23,489 bases of DNA from CAYMOV01 sp964392085 (GTDB lineage: Bacteria; Oederibacteriota; Muellerivitia; Muellerivitales; Muellerivitaceae): NCBI GenBank assembly GCA_964392085.1, contig CAYMOV010000035.1:1-23489 (forward strand), given 5' to 3'. The notes below the pieces were generated by a model. It was not told where the DNA came from. It saw only the letters and a program-made list of their open reading frames with translations, and searched no databases. Position numbers and translations under genes: made by a program. Positions 7,810 through 14,318 of this stretch are shown here, piece by piece; the first letter of the stretch is position 1, and each line of letters starts with the position of its first letter.

Positions 7810-8508
7810 TTATTTTTTGGACAATGGGGATCGAACGGCGTAGGGCTTGGCGCGGAGTCGCCTGAGGGCCCCCGATTTCCAGGCGCCCCAGTACCATCCG
7901 AGGTTCCCGAAGAACAAGTAAAGCCAAGCCGGCATCAGGGGCTTGCGCACCGCCTGCCAAGCCTCGCCGGGAAGCGGAAGCCCCGCGGCGAGGGAACTGG
8001 CGGACAAGTCCAGTGCCCACCGGAGGTTGGCGGTCATGCCGCCCAGCCGAGCCAAGGAGTCCCCCGGCGGGATGCCGCCTCCTCCCCCCAGGGTCAGTCC
8101 GCCCAGCCATTCGAATCCCTCGACCGACGCGAACCGTTCCATCACCGCAAGGGCCTGGTCGTTCTGGCTCGGCTCGGGAAAGCCGCAGTTCACCACGGCC
8201 GCCAATTTCCGACCCCCGATCCGGGGACCCGCGAGTTGCTGATCGGCCCAATCCTCCAGGGCCTCCACGACGATGGAAGGGAGTTGGTCGGCGTAAAGGG
8301 GAAAGAGGAAGACCGTCAACCCCGGGCTGCTGAGGGACTCCCGGAATTCCTTTTGGCGCTCGGGTGAATTACGCATCCCCGCCAGGTAGAGGGTCCGGGT
8401 CTTCGCCTTCCGGTCCAACAACTTTTCCGCCAGGTAATCGGCCAGGGTGTGGGACACGCTCTTCCGGCCCCGGGGACTTCCCACCACCAACAGGATTTCC
8501 GCGCTCAT
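7810..8508 (-). CDS. flavodoxin-fold NAD(P)H-dependent oxidoreductase
   Basis: This 232-residue protein is predicted to be an FMN-binding reductase of the flavodoxin-like NAD(P)H dehydrogenase group. The N-terminus ILLVVGSPRGRKSVSHTLADYL is the first beta-strand and phosphate-binding loop (GSPRG at residues 10-14). TVFLFPLYADQLPSIVVEALE (65-85) matches the second FMN contact region, where P.Y....P is typical. AAVVNCGFPE (103-112) is the third strand. The last 45 residues contain an aromatic, hydrophobic stretch (AWLYLFFGNLGWYWGAW) that could form an amphipathic helix or dock to a membrane or partner. Its ATG overlaps the stop codon of the upstream flavoprotein as ATGA, so the two are translationally coupled and probably work together. 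Confidence 0.82.
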   Translation of the reverse strand: MSAEILLVVGSPRGRKSVSHTLADYLAEKLLDRKAKTRTLYLAGMRNSPERQKEFRESLSSPGLTVFLFPLYADQLPSIVVEALEDWADQQLAGPRIGGRKLAAVVNCGFPEPSQNDQALAVMERFASVEGFEWLGGLTLGGGGGIPPGDSLARLGGMTANLRWALDLSASSLAAGLPLPGEAWQAVRKPLMPAWLYLFFGNLGWYWGAWKSGALRRLRAKPYAVRSPLSKK

Positions 8509-9083
8509 TCCGCGCCCCCAAGGGCCCCAGCCAGGGCGGCCACCCGCCCCTGGGCCTCGACCTGGGACAAGTCTCCGTAAACGAAGGCCGAGGGCGGGTC
8601 CGTCGCGTGGAAATTCAAGGCGTTGCGCTGGAGGATCTTTTGAAAGAGGGACTCGGAATCAGGATCGGGCTTCGGTAGGCACCCGAGGGCGGCCAACCGG
8701 ACCTTTCGTCCGTACCGGAGGGGATGATGGACCTCGCCGTGGACCTCCGTGAAAAAGGGCAGGAGAAAGGGAAGCACCGCCCGTTCCAGGGACCGCTTCA
8801 CCAGCGAACTGTAGCCGCCATAACGCACGGGGGTCACCAGGACAAGGGCTTCGACCTGGGCCAGCTGGCGGGTCAACTCGCGGCCGTCGTCGTCCTGGTC
8901 GCAGAGCCCGGGGGTGCGGGTCCAACAATGGAAGCACCCGTTGCAGGGCCCGACCTTCAGGTCCCGGAGCCGGACCTGGACCGGGTCCCATCCCCGGTTT
9001 TCCATCTCCAAGGCCAACCAGGTCGCGCAACGGGACAACGAATCATCCCCCCGCGCGGCACCGTCCAGGATCAATGCTTTCAC
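8505..9083 (-). CDS. iron-sulfur flavoprotein-like NADPH-dependent FMN reductase
   Basis: This 192-residue protein of the NADPH-dependent FMN reductase / iron-sulfur flavoprotein group begins MKALILDGAARGDD, a flavodoxin-type first strand and loop. Cys47, Cys50, Cys53 and Cys61 (PCNGCFHCW...GLC) form a CX2CX2CX7C motif, close to the compact cluster-binding motif of Isf proteins, then DDDGREL. VLVTPVRYGGYSSLVKRSLER matches the second FMN contact. I place the start at GTG 9083 because GGAAAGG lies 6 nt before it; a TTG 15 nt upstream would add five residues and remove that site. The 4-nt ATGA overlap with the next gene indicates a two-gene operon. The physiological electron acceptor is unknown. 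Confidence 0.83.
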   Translation of the reverse strand: MKALILDGAARGDDSLSRCATWLALEMENRGWDPVQVRLRDLKVGPCNGCFHCWTRTPGLCDQDDDGRELTRQLAQVEALVLVTPVRYGGYSSLVKRSLERAVLPFLLPFFTEVHGEVHHPLRYGRKVRLAALGCLPKPDPDSESLFQKILQRNALNFHATDPPSAFVYGDLSQVEAQGRVAALAGALGGAE

Positions 9084-9164
9084 AGGGCGCCTTTCCAATC
9101 AAAGTCCCTCATGAAAGCTTAGGCTCCCCTGGGCGCGCGGGTCATGACGGTTCTCATAAGGCGA

Positions 9165-9215
9165 ACGGCAAACGCCATTTTCACCGCGGGGAAGGCGGAG
9201 TTCACCGGGGGAATC
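9165..9215. repeat. degenerate repeat-like intergenic stretch
   Basis: TTCACCGCGGGGAAGGCGG and GTTCACCGGGGGAA are imperfect copies of one TTCACCG-GGG-A unit about 20 nt apart in the 264-bp gap between divergent genes. No coding sense is visible. It resembles decayed CACCGCGGAG-type intergenic repeats. Confidence 0.3.
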
Positions 9216-9347
9216 GTGGTTGGTTTACGGCATAGAAGCCTTTGAGGTAAAACCTGCGTGACCCCCGTGGTTAAATCATGGAGGCCGTGTATTTCAGCCT
9301 GAAAACACCGGCTGGACCCATGCCTGTTCCTCTGGTTTAATCGTTCC

Positions 9348-10373
9348 ATGCCGAGAACCCTCCTGCGCCCATTCCTCCTGTCGCTTCCGGCTTTGGCGCT
9401 CCTGGCAGGATGCGCCAAACCGCCGACCCCCGACGGCGAGGCCATGGACCGCCTCTACCAGAATTCCCGGCAAGCCGAGGCGGTCGACATCGAGATGGTG
9501 AGGCACCTGCGGTTCAACTTCAACGACAAGGCCGACCTGGCGAAGGCCTCGGCCGAGGCCCTGAAGCGGGTGGACCAACTCCTGGATTCCACCGAAACCC
9601 TCAACGTCGACGGCGACCTTCGGGCCCTCCAGAAGGCCCAGGGGAGGGTCTTGAAGGCCGAGAGGTCCCTCTATCGGAGGATCGACCATAAGTCCGCGGA
9701 CGAAATCACCGCGGGCTACAAGTCCAGCGCCCCGATGATCGGCGGGTTCATCAGCCTGCTCCAGGTCGCGCGGGACGAACGGCGACCCGGTAAGCCCGAA
9801 ACCGTGGACCCCGGCGGGGCCTTCGACCGTGAAATCCTCCTGGTTGGGGGCAAGGAGGACGCCGAGGCCTACCGGAAACTGCTGTTGGACATCCGCGGGG
9901 GCCGGTTGAGGGAAGCCCAAAGGATCCTCGGTCCCTTGAGGAAGAAATACGCCGGGTCGGCCTTCGGGTATTGCCTGGACCTCCGGGAATCGGACCTGCG
10001 GGTGAAGTCCAACCCCACGGACCAGGAGGGGGCCTTGGCCCTCCTGGAGGGCATCCTGAAGGTGGAGGGCTACAGCCCGGACTTGGCCGAGGTGTACTGG
10101 AAGTGGCGTACCCTCACCCAGTTGGTCAGGCATGGGTCGGGTAACGACGTCGATATCCCCAATTGGGACTACAACGAGGCGCGCTGGGGCGTCCTGCAAA
10201 AGATCCGGGAGTACCAGAAGCTCTTCCCGAAGGACGAATGGGCGCCCGAACAGGCCTGGTCCGTCCTGGATGTCCTCAACATCAACCGGGGCAGGGACGA
10301 AACCAGTTACGCCCTCACGGACCGGGACGCCCTTTACGTCAGCCCGGGGTATTTCTACCAATCGCTCCAATAA
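9348..10373 (+). CDS. predicted lipoprotein of unknown function
   Basis: I do not recognise this 341-residue protein. Residues 1-22 form a clear lipoprotein signal peptide (LLAG before Cys22), so it is probably tethered in the envelope. The mature part is mostly predicted helical, charged and without membrane segments. Helical stretches such as 160-235 (KLLLDIRGGRLREAQRIL...EGALALLEGILKV) could pack like TPR or SEL1 units, although no TPR consensus is met. A conserved-looking aromatic segment lies at 252-300 (VYWKWRTLTQ, WDYNEARWGVLQKI). No good Shine-Dalgarno precedes the ATG; TTTAAT about 9 nt upstream could be a -10 box for a nearly leaderless message. The cytochrome gene follows 86 nt downstream but has its own promoter-like element. 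Confidence 0.75.
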   Translation: MPRTLLRPFLLSLPALALLAGCAKPPTPDGEAMDRLYQNSRQAEAVDIEMVRHLRFNFNDKADLAKASAEALKRVDQLLDSTETLNVDGDLRALQKAQGRVLKAERSLYRRIDHKSADEITAGYKSSAPMIGGFISLLQVARDERRPGKPETVDPGGAFDREILLVGGKEDAEAYRKLLLDIRGGRLREAQRILGPLRKKYAGSAFGYCLDLRESDLRVKSNPTDQEGALALLEGILKVEGYSPDLAEVYWKWRTLTQLVRHGSGNDVDIPNWDYNEARWGVLQKIREYQKLFPKDEWAPEQAWSVLDVLNINRGRDETSYALTDRDALYVSPGYFYQSLQ

Positions 10374-10393
10374 GCGGTTTTACGGGCAGGTGT

Positions 10394-10424
10394 GGAACCG
10401 GCGGTTCCGCTCCGGGTCTATAAT
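10394..10424 (+). promoter_or_regulatory. promoter-like TATAAT with palindrome over the -35 position (cytochrome c gene)
   Basis: GGAACCG-G-CGGTTCC (10394-10408) is a perfect 7-bp inverted repeat. A perfect TATAAT (10419-10424) follows 10 nt later, so the palindrome covers the place of a -35 hexamer, and no TTGACA-like sequence is present. This looks like a regulator-controlled promoter. The cytochrome ATG is 35 nt downstream of the -10 box. The palindrome alone might instead be a weak terminator for the lipoprotein gene, but it has no T-run. Confidence 0.5.
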
Positions 10425-10459
10425 GGGACCCCCAATCCGAGAAGTGAAAGGACACCCCC

Positions 10460-11005
10460 ATGCCGTTCTTCGAGACCCCACAGGCGAAATCCTTCTGGAC
10501 CGGGGTGCTGGCCACCTTGGTGCTGGCCGCGGTGGGGGCCTACCTTTTCATCGCCCTCGGCCTCATGCCGGCCAACGCCGACGGCAAGCCGCCCGCCATT
10601 GAGAAATGGGCGGCCCGCAAGTCGCTTCATGTGACCCTGAACCGCGAGATGCCCAAGGGCGAGCCCCCGATCCCCGCGGACGAGGAGAATCTCCTGGCGG
10701 GAGTCCGGCTGTACAAGGCCAACTGCCTCATGTGCCACGGCGCGTCCGATGGGGAAGCGTCCAACGTGGCGGCGGGGCTCTACCAAAAGCCGCCCCAGTT
10801 CGGGTTCCATGACGTGACGGACGATCCCGAAGGTCGGACCTTCTGGGTCATCAAGCACGGCCTCCGCATGACCGGCATGCCGGCCTACAGCCCCTCCCTC
10901 CAGGACACCGAGGTCTGGCAGATCGCGCTGTTCCTGAAGCACATGGACAAGCTGCCCAAGAAGGTGGACAAGGCTTGGCGCGCCATCCCCAGCGCTCGGC
11001 GGTAA
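10460..11005 (+). CDS. membrane-anchored monoheme cytochrome c
   Basis: This 181-residue electron carrier has an uncleaved-type N-terminal membrane helix (about 13-36) and a periplasmic class I cytochrome domain. The heme-binding motif is CLMCH (89-93), with His93 as proximal ligand. RMTGMPAY (136-143) supplies the likely distal ligand Met140, and the final helix is DTEVWQIALFLKHMDKLP. The pattern IKHG-x-x-MTGMPA is common in small membrane-bound cytochromes that pass electrons to terminal oxidases or reductases. AAAGGA lies about 8 nt before the ATG and a TATAAT box lies upstream. The next gene begins 10 nt after the stop, with its ribosome-binding site overlapping the stop codon, so the pair is co-transcribed. 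No oxidase genes are in the window, so the partner is unknown. Confidence 0.9.
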   Translation: MPFFETPQAKSFWTGVLATLVLAAVGAYLFIALGLMPANADGKPPAIEKWAARKSLHVTLNREMPKGEPPIPADEENLLAGVRLYKANCLMCHGASDGEASNVAAGLYQKPPQFGFHDVTDDPEGRTFWVIKHGLRMTGMPAYSPSLQDTEVWQIALFLKHMDKLPKKVDKAWRAIPSARR

Positions 11006-11015
11006 GAGGCGTTCA

Positions 11016-11750
11016 ATGATCCGTTGCATATTGGGGCTGCTGGTTTCTCTGTTCCTGGTTGGGCCCCCCTCCGCCCAAACCAACACGAACACATCCGCCA
11101 AGGGTTATCGGGTGTTCTCGACCCTTCCCTGCGGCCCCGAGGCCCCTGGGCTGGTCCTGGAGATGCTCCGGGATCCACGGATTAAGCCCGGCGCCGCCGC
11201 TTGGGAGTTGGAACAGGAGGAGAACGTTTCTTATAACCATGCCCTCCTGAACTTAAAGAACGCCCATGGGAAAATCGTTGATACCGTCACGTTTGATCGG
11301 GAGATGGCTTGGCTGGAACCAGCGCGTTTGATTCAAGGAACTAGGTTCTATTTCATTACGGTCGATTTGACCGCCCCCATGGGATCATATTCCGGACCAA
11401 CCACGAAAATATTCACAATCAAGGATGGGAAAATTCAATGGACTAAATATCGTGATCTTAAAACGGGAAAGCTTTGGACGTTCAATCTCGCGCAATGTAT
11501 GAAACGAAATTGGAAATGGACAACGACCAACGATATTCTTCAGGAGTCCTGCGATACGGTTGGCGTGACCAAGGGCGATCAAAAAAAGTTTCCGCCTAAA
11601 GATGGTAAAGTCGGGGCGGACTTCGAGATTCATCTAAAGCGATTTTCATTTAATAATGGGGAGTGGCAATGCAAAACCAAGGTTAAACCGGGTTATCTGG
11701 ACATTGAGGATATGGATAAGCAGTTCCCGAAAGAATCCGAATTCCCTTAA
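11016..11750 (+). CDS. secreted protein of unknown function, compositionally mosaic
   Basis: I do not recognise this 244-residue protein. Residues 1-20 are a Sec signal (MIRCILGLLVSLFLVGPPSA). The mature part has four cysteines (TLPCG, AQCMK, QESCD, WQCKT), enough for two disulfides, and is rich in beta-strand-forming residues with lysine and aromatics (WTKYRDLKTGKLWTF). The N-terminal third has the base composition of the neighbours, but from about 11230 on the gene is AT-rich; the line 11401-11460 is only 20 of 60 G+C. AAGAGG overlaps the cytochrome stop codon and lies 6 nt before the ATG, so translation is probably coupled to the cytochrome. A role as a periplasmic partner of the cytochrome is possible, but only position supports it. 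Confidence 0.72.
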   Translation: MIRCILGLLVSLFLVGPPSAQTNTNTSAKGYRVFSTLPCGPEAPGLVLEMLRDPRIKPGAAAWELEQEENVSYNHALLNLKNAHGKIVDTVTFDREMAWLEPARLIQGTRFYFITVDLTAPMGSYSGPTTKIFTIKDGKIQWTKYRDLKTGKLWTFNLAQCMKRNWKWTTTNDILQESCDTVGVTKGDQKKFPPKDGKVGADFEIHLKRFSFNNGEWQCKTKVKPGYLDIEDMDKQFPKESEFP

Positions 11751-11799
11751 TCGGTTCTTAGTGAACTTAGTGGTTCAAAATTTTGCTATGCCGGTCGCC

Positions 11800-12399
11800 T
11801 TATTTCCCCAGCAGTTTCGCGACCTCGGGGTCGATTTTCTCCGGCGTGGTGGCCGAGGCGAAGCGGTCCAGCACCTTCCCGTCCTTCCCGACGAGGAACT
11901 TCGTGAAGTTCCACTTGATGGCCTCGTTGAGGAACCCCGGGGCCTGGGATTTCAGGTATTTGTAGAGCGGGTCGGTGCCGTCGCCGTTGACCTCGATCTT
12001 CTTGAAGAGCGGGAAGGTCACGCCGTAGTTGAGTTCACAGAAGCTCTTGATCTCCGCCTCGGTGCCGGGCTCCTGGTGGCCGAACTGGTCGCAGGGGAAC
12101 CCCAGGATCACCAGGCCCTTGTCCTTGTACTTCTCATAGAGGGCCTCGAGGCCCTTGTATTGGGGCGTGAAGCCGCACTTGCTGGCCACGTTCACGATGA
12201 GGAGCACCTTGCCCTTGTAGTCGGCCAGGCTTTTCTCCTTCCCGTCATTCATGGTTTCCTTAAAGTCGTACACCGACATGGCTTCGCTCATGGCTTTCCC
12301 CTTGGGTGGATCTTGGGCCTTGGATCCGGCGAACAGGATCGTGCCGCCCAGCAAGGCGGCCCCCAGTCCGAGACCGATCAGGATGGATTGTTTGCGCAT
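11800..12399 (-). CDS. exported Cys-type glutathione peroxidase (probably thioredoxin-dependent)
   Basis: This 199-residue peroxidase reduces hydroperoxides outside the cytoplasm. Residues 6-25 are a hydrophobic signal or anchor, then the GPx domain from about 42. The active site is complete: Cys75 in NVASKCGFTPQY (peroxidatic, Cys rather than selenocysteine), Gln109 in FPCDQFGHQEPG, and Trp163 with Asn164 in WNFTKFLV. Cys121 in SFCELNYGVTFP sits where yeast Gpx3-type enzymes have the resolving Cys, so thioredoxin is the likely reductant. The ATG at 12399 is chosen because it starts the signal segment and GGTGGGAG lies upstream; in-frame starts further up would add an unlikely polar extension. 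Downstream, 11751-11799 separates it from a convergent gene without a convincing terminator. Confidence 0.93.
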   Translation of the reverse strand: MRKQSILIGLGLGAALLGGTILFAGSKAQDPPKGKAMSEAMSVYDFKETMNDGKEKSLADYKGKVLLIVNVASKCGFTPQYKGLEALYEKYKDKGLVILGFPCDQFGHQEPGTEAEIKSFCELNYGVTFPLFKKIEVNGDGTDPLYKYLKSQAPGFLNEAIKWNFTKFLVGKDGKVLDRFASATTPEKIDPEVAKLLGK

Positions 12400-12543
12400 G
12401 GCCCATGCTCCCACCGATTCGGTTGGAAATACAAGACGGGCCGGCCTGTGTCCCTGATTAGGGCTCATATTTGATGTCGGTTATTTGGGTTAGGGTTTGT
12501 CTGATATTTAGGGGTGATTCAAGTGGTCATAAACTCGGTGACC

Positions 12544-12587
12544 CTGTCCCGCCCGCTTTCCATGATATGGAGGCGGGACAGTCCCGC
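12544..12587. promoter_or_regulatory. pair of mutually exclusive hairpins between peroxidase and flavoenzyme genes
   Basis: CTGTCCCGCC (12544-12553) pairs perfectly with GGCGGGACAG (12572-12581), and inside it TCCAT (12559-12563) pairs with ATGGA (12567-12571), leaving a 5-nt bulge. The right arm can instead pair with what follows: GCGGGA (12573-12578) with TCCCGC (12582-12587) around CAG. No T-run follows on either strand. It lies about 55 nt past the stop of the second flavoenzyme and about 145 nt before the peroxidase start (the peroxidase is transcribed away from it). Confidence 0.45.
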
Positions 12588-12641
12588 GGTCATTGAGGTC
12601 TTATTTGGGCGCGGGACGTGTCTCTGTGGTGGATTCGGGTG

Positions 12642-14096
12642 TCAGGCTTGGCCGAGGGGTGAACGGGAGGGTTTCAAAAGCCCCATCAGGTTCCTCACCA
12701 CGTCGCCCGCGGTGTAGCAGGACTTGTCCTTCGGCAGGAAACCCTTGATCAACGGCAGGTCGTCCCCGCTGGTCACCAGGGGTTGTTCCAAATAACCGTT
12801 GGGATAGACCTGGGGCATGCCGATATTGGCCACGAGGCCATTGCAGAGGCACTTGCGCCCCTCGGCCTCTTTGGGGTCGCCTTCCTGGTCCACGTAGTTC
12901 GCCGGCTCGTCGCTCCGGCAGCGGTAGCCCACGGTACCGTCCGCTTTTTTATAGGGAAGCCGAAGGTAACCCAGGTTGCAGTTGCGCTTCCGCGCGGCGT
13001 ACTCGACGGGGTCGGATTGGGTGCCCGGCACCTGCACCACCTTGAAGGGGAATCCCGTGGGGGAGGCCAGGGGATCCGTGAAGATGGCGGCGAGGCCCCG
13101 CCGGGCCATCTCCAAGATCCGGCGCTTCAGGTCGACGGCCAGTCCCGACTCGCGGCAATAGGCGAAGGCCGTTCCAACCTGGACGCCCGCGGCGCCGAGG
13201 GTGAGTGCCTCCTTCAGCTTGTCCGGGCGGCCGTAGCCCCCCGCCAGCCAGAAAGGCAACCCGAGCTTCTGGATCGCCCCCAGGTCCACCTCGTCCTTCG
13301 CGCCGTACAGCGGCTCGCCCTTCTCGTTGAACTTGGGTTCCCCGCGGGGCGGGGCGTTGTGCCCGCCGGCGGTGGGGCCCTCCACGATGAAGCCGTCCAC
13401 CTTGCCCGAGGCCTTGCGGGCCAGGGTCAGGGCCAGGACGTTGGACGCCACGATGGGGATGAACTTGGGGCGCTTCAGCGGGGGAAGGGCCGCGCCGCCC
13501 AAAACCTCGGCGGGCCGGAGGCTCACCCGGATGGCCTCGTCGGGGGCCTGGCCGTCCAGGTGGGCCGGCATGGAGACATCCTTGTGTTCGGTCAGGGCGT
13601 CGATGATCGCGGGGAAGGCCCGGGGGATGCCGGCGCCCATGATCACGTAGTCCACCCCGGCCAGCATGGCGCCGTAAAGCGCGGTCAGGCTCTGCATCTG
13701 GATCTTCTCCAGCAGGTTCAGGCCCACCCACCCGGCGTGGCCTTCCTTGGCCAGGCATACCTCGACGAAGTTGGCCGCCACGGATACCTGTTGGAGTTCC
13801 ACGGACGGGTTGAGGGTGTAGAGGGGAAGGCTGAGGTAGGGCCGGTCAGGGCGTTTGCCGCCCTGGATGAAATACTTGGCCAGGATCCGGGCGGCGAGGT
13901 CGGGAATCGGGAACCGGGCCAGGGCCCGGCGCATGGCCCCGTCGAGGTCGCCGTCCTGCAGTCGCCGCACGAGGATGGTGTCGAGGGCCGTGCCGGACAC
14001 GACGCCGAGGTGGCCGAGACGGGACACGGAGCGCGCCAAACGCCAATTGGAGACACCGGCGCCCATACCGCCTTGAATAATGATAGGTTCCGACAA
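12642..14096 (-). CDS. nitronate monooxygenase-like FMN-dependent TIM-barrel enzyme, copy 2
   Basis: This 484-residue paralogue of the enzyme at 5638-7086 matches it through the whole length; I count 7 differences in the first 60 residues. The flavin-contact segment IQGGMGAG, the PTAGGHNAPPRG active-site loop with His246, GAAGVQVGTAF (301-311) and the cysteine tail (Cys373, Cys393, Cys416, Cys418) are all kept. The frame stays open upstream to about 15119 and overlaps the rhomboid gene, but homology to copy 1 begins exactly at TTG 14096. GAAGGA lies 8 nt before that codon. So both paralogues use TTG. Differences cluster in 170-210 and at the C-terminus, which may mark altered substrate choice. 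It is divergent from the rhomboid gene; a possible -10 (TATGCT, 14195-14200) lies upstream. Confidence 0.9.
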   Translation of the reverse strand: MSEPIIIQGGMGAGVSNWRLARSVSRLGHLGVVSGTALDTILVRRLQDGDLDGAMRRALARFPIPDLAARILAKYFIQGGKRPDRPYLSLPLYTLNPSVELQQVSVAANFVEVCLAKEGHAGWVGLNLLEKIQMQSLTALYGAMLAGVDYVIMGAGIPRAFPAIIDALTEHKDVSMPAHLDGQAPDEAIRVSLRPAEVLGGAALPPLKRPKFIPIVASNVLALTLARKASGKVDGFIVEGPTAGGHNAPPRGEPKFNEKGEPLYGAKDEVDLGAIQKLGLPFWLAGGYGRPDKLKEALTLGAAGVQVGTAFAYCRESGLAVDLKRRILEMARRGLAAIFTDPLASPTGFPFKVVQVPGTQSDPVEYAARKRNCNLGYLRLPYKKADGTVGYRCRSDEPANYVDQEGDPKEAEGRKCLCNGLVANIGMPQVYPNGYLEQPLVTSGDDLPLIKGFLPKDKSCYTAGDVVRNLMGLLKPSRSPLGQA

Positions 14097-14129
14097 ATCT
14101 GGGGTCCTTCGGGAAAATGGGGCCGGGAA

Positions 14130-14144
14130 GGATGCGGAGCATCC
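14130..14144. promoter_or_regulatory. small palindrome in divergent promoter region
   Basis: GGATGC-GGA-GCATCC is a perfect 6-bp inverted repeat 34 nt upstream of the TTG start of the second flavoenzyme, so it would sit in its leader or promoter. It could be an operator or a 5' UTR hairpin. Confidence 0.3.
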
Positions 14145-14269
14145 GATGGCCGAGGCCGGGGACTGGTTGGTCCTGCCCGACCCGCAGGCACCATAGCATA
14201 GAAGGAACCTCGGCAGTCCGTCCGGGATCATACGGGGAAACCGGGAGCAATCCCACCCATCGGAATCCA

Positions 14270-14288
14270 CCGGATCCGGGGGTAAAAT
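14270..14288 (+). promoter_or_regulatory. candidate promoter of the rhomboid-methyltransferase operon
   Basis: TAAAAT (14283-14288) lies 30 nt before the rhomboid ATG and is a good -10 candidate. A perfect 10-bp palindrome CCGGATCCGG (14270-14279) lies just upstream in the spacer. No -35 box is recognisable at the normal distance. Confidence 0.4.
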
Positions 14289-14318
14289 GCCGGACCTTCC
14301 ACATTCCAAAGGGTGGCG

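Noticed and set aside
9119..9445. 108-codon minus-strand frame upstream of the unknown lipoprotein
   Set aside because: It overlaps the lipoprotein signal peptide on the other strand and the degenerate repeat region, and has random composition.
12514..12717. 67-codon plus-strand frame in the peroxidase-flavoenzyme gap
   Set aside because: It runs into the 3' end of the flavoenzyme gene, has no ribosome-binding site and covers the hairpin block.
12783..14201. Plus-strand open frame of 472 codons opposite the second flavoenzyme
   Set aside because: The opposite strand matches the paralogue end to end. The same antisense opening exists over copy 1 (6346-7125), which only reflects conserved codons on the real strand.
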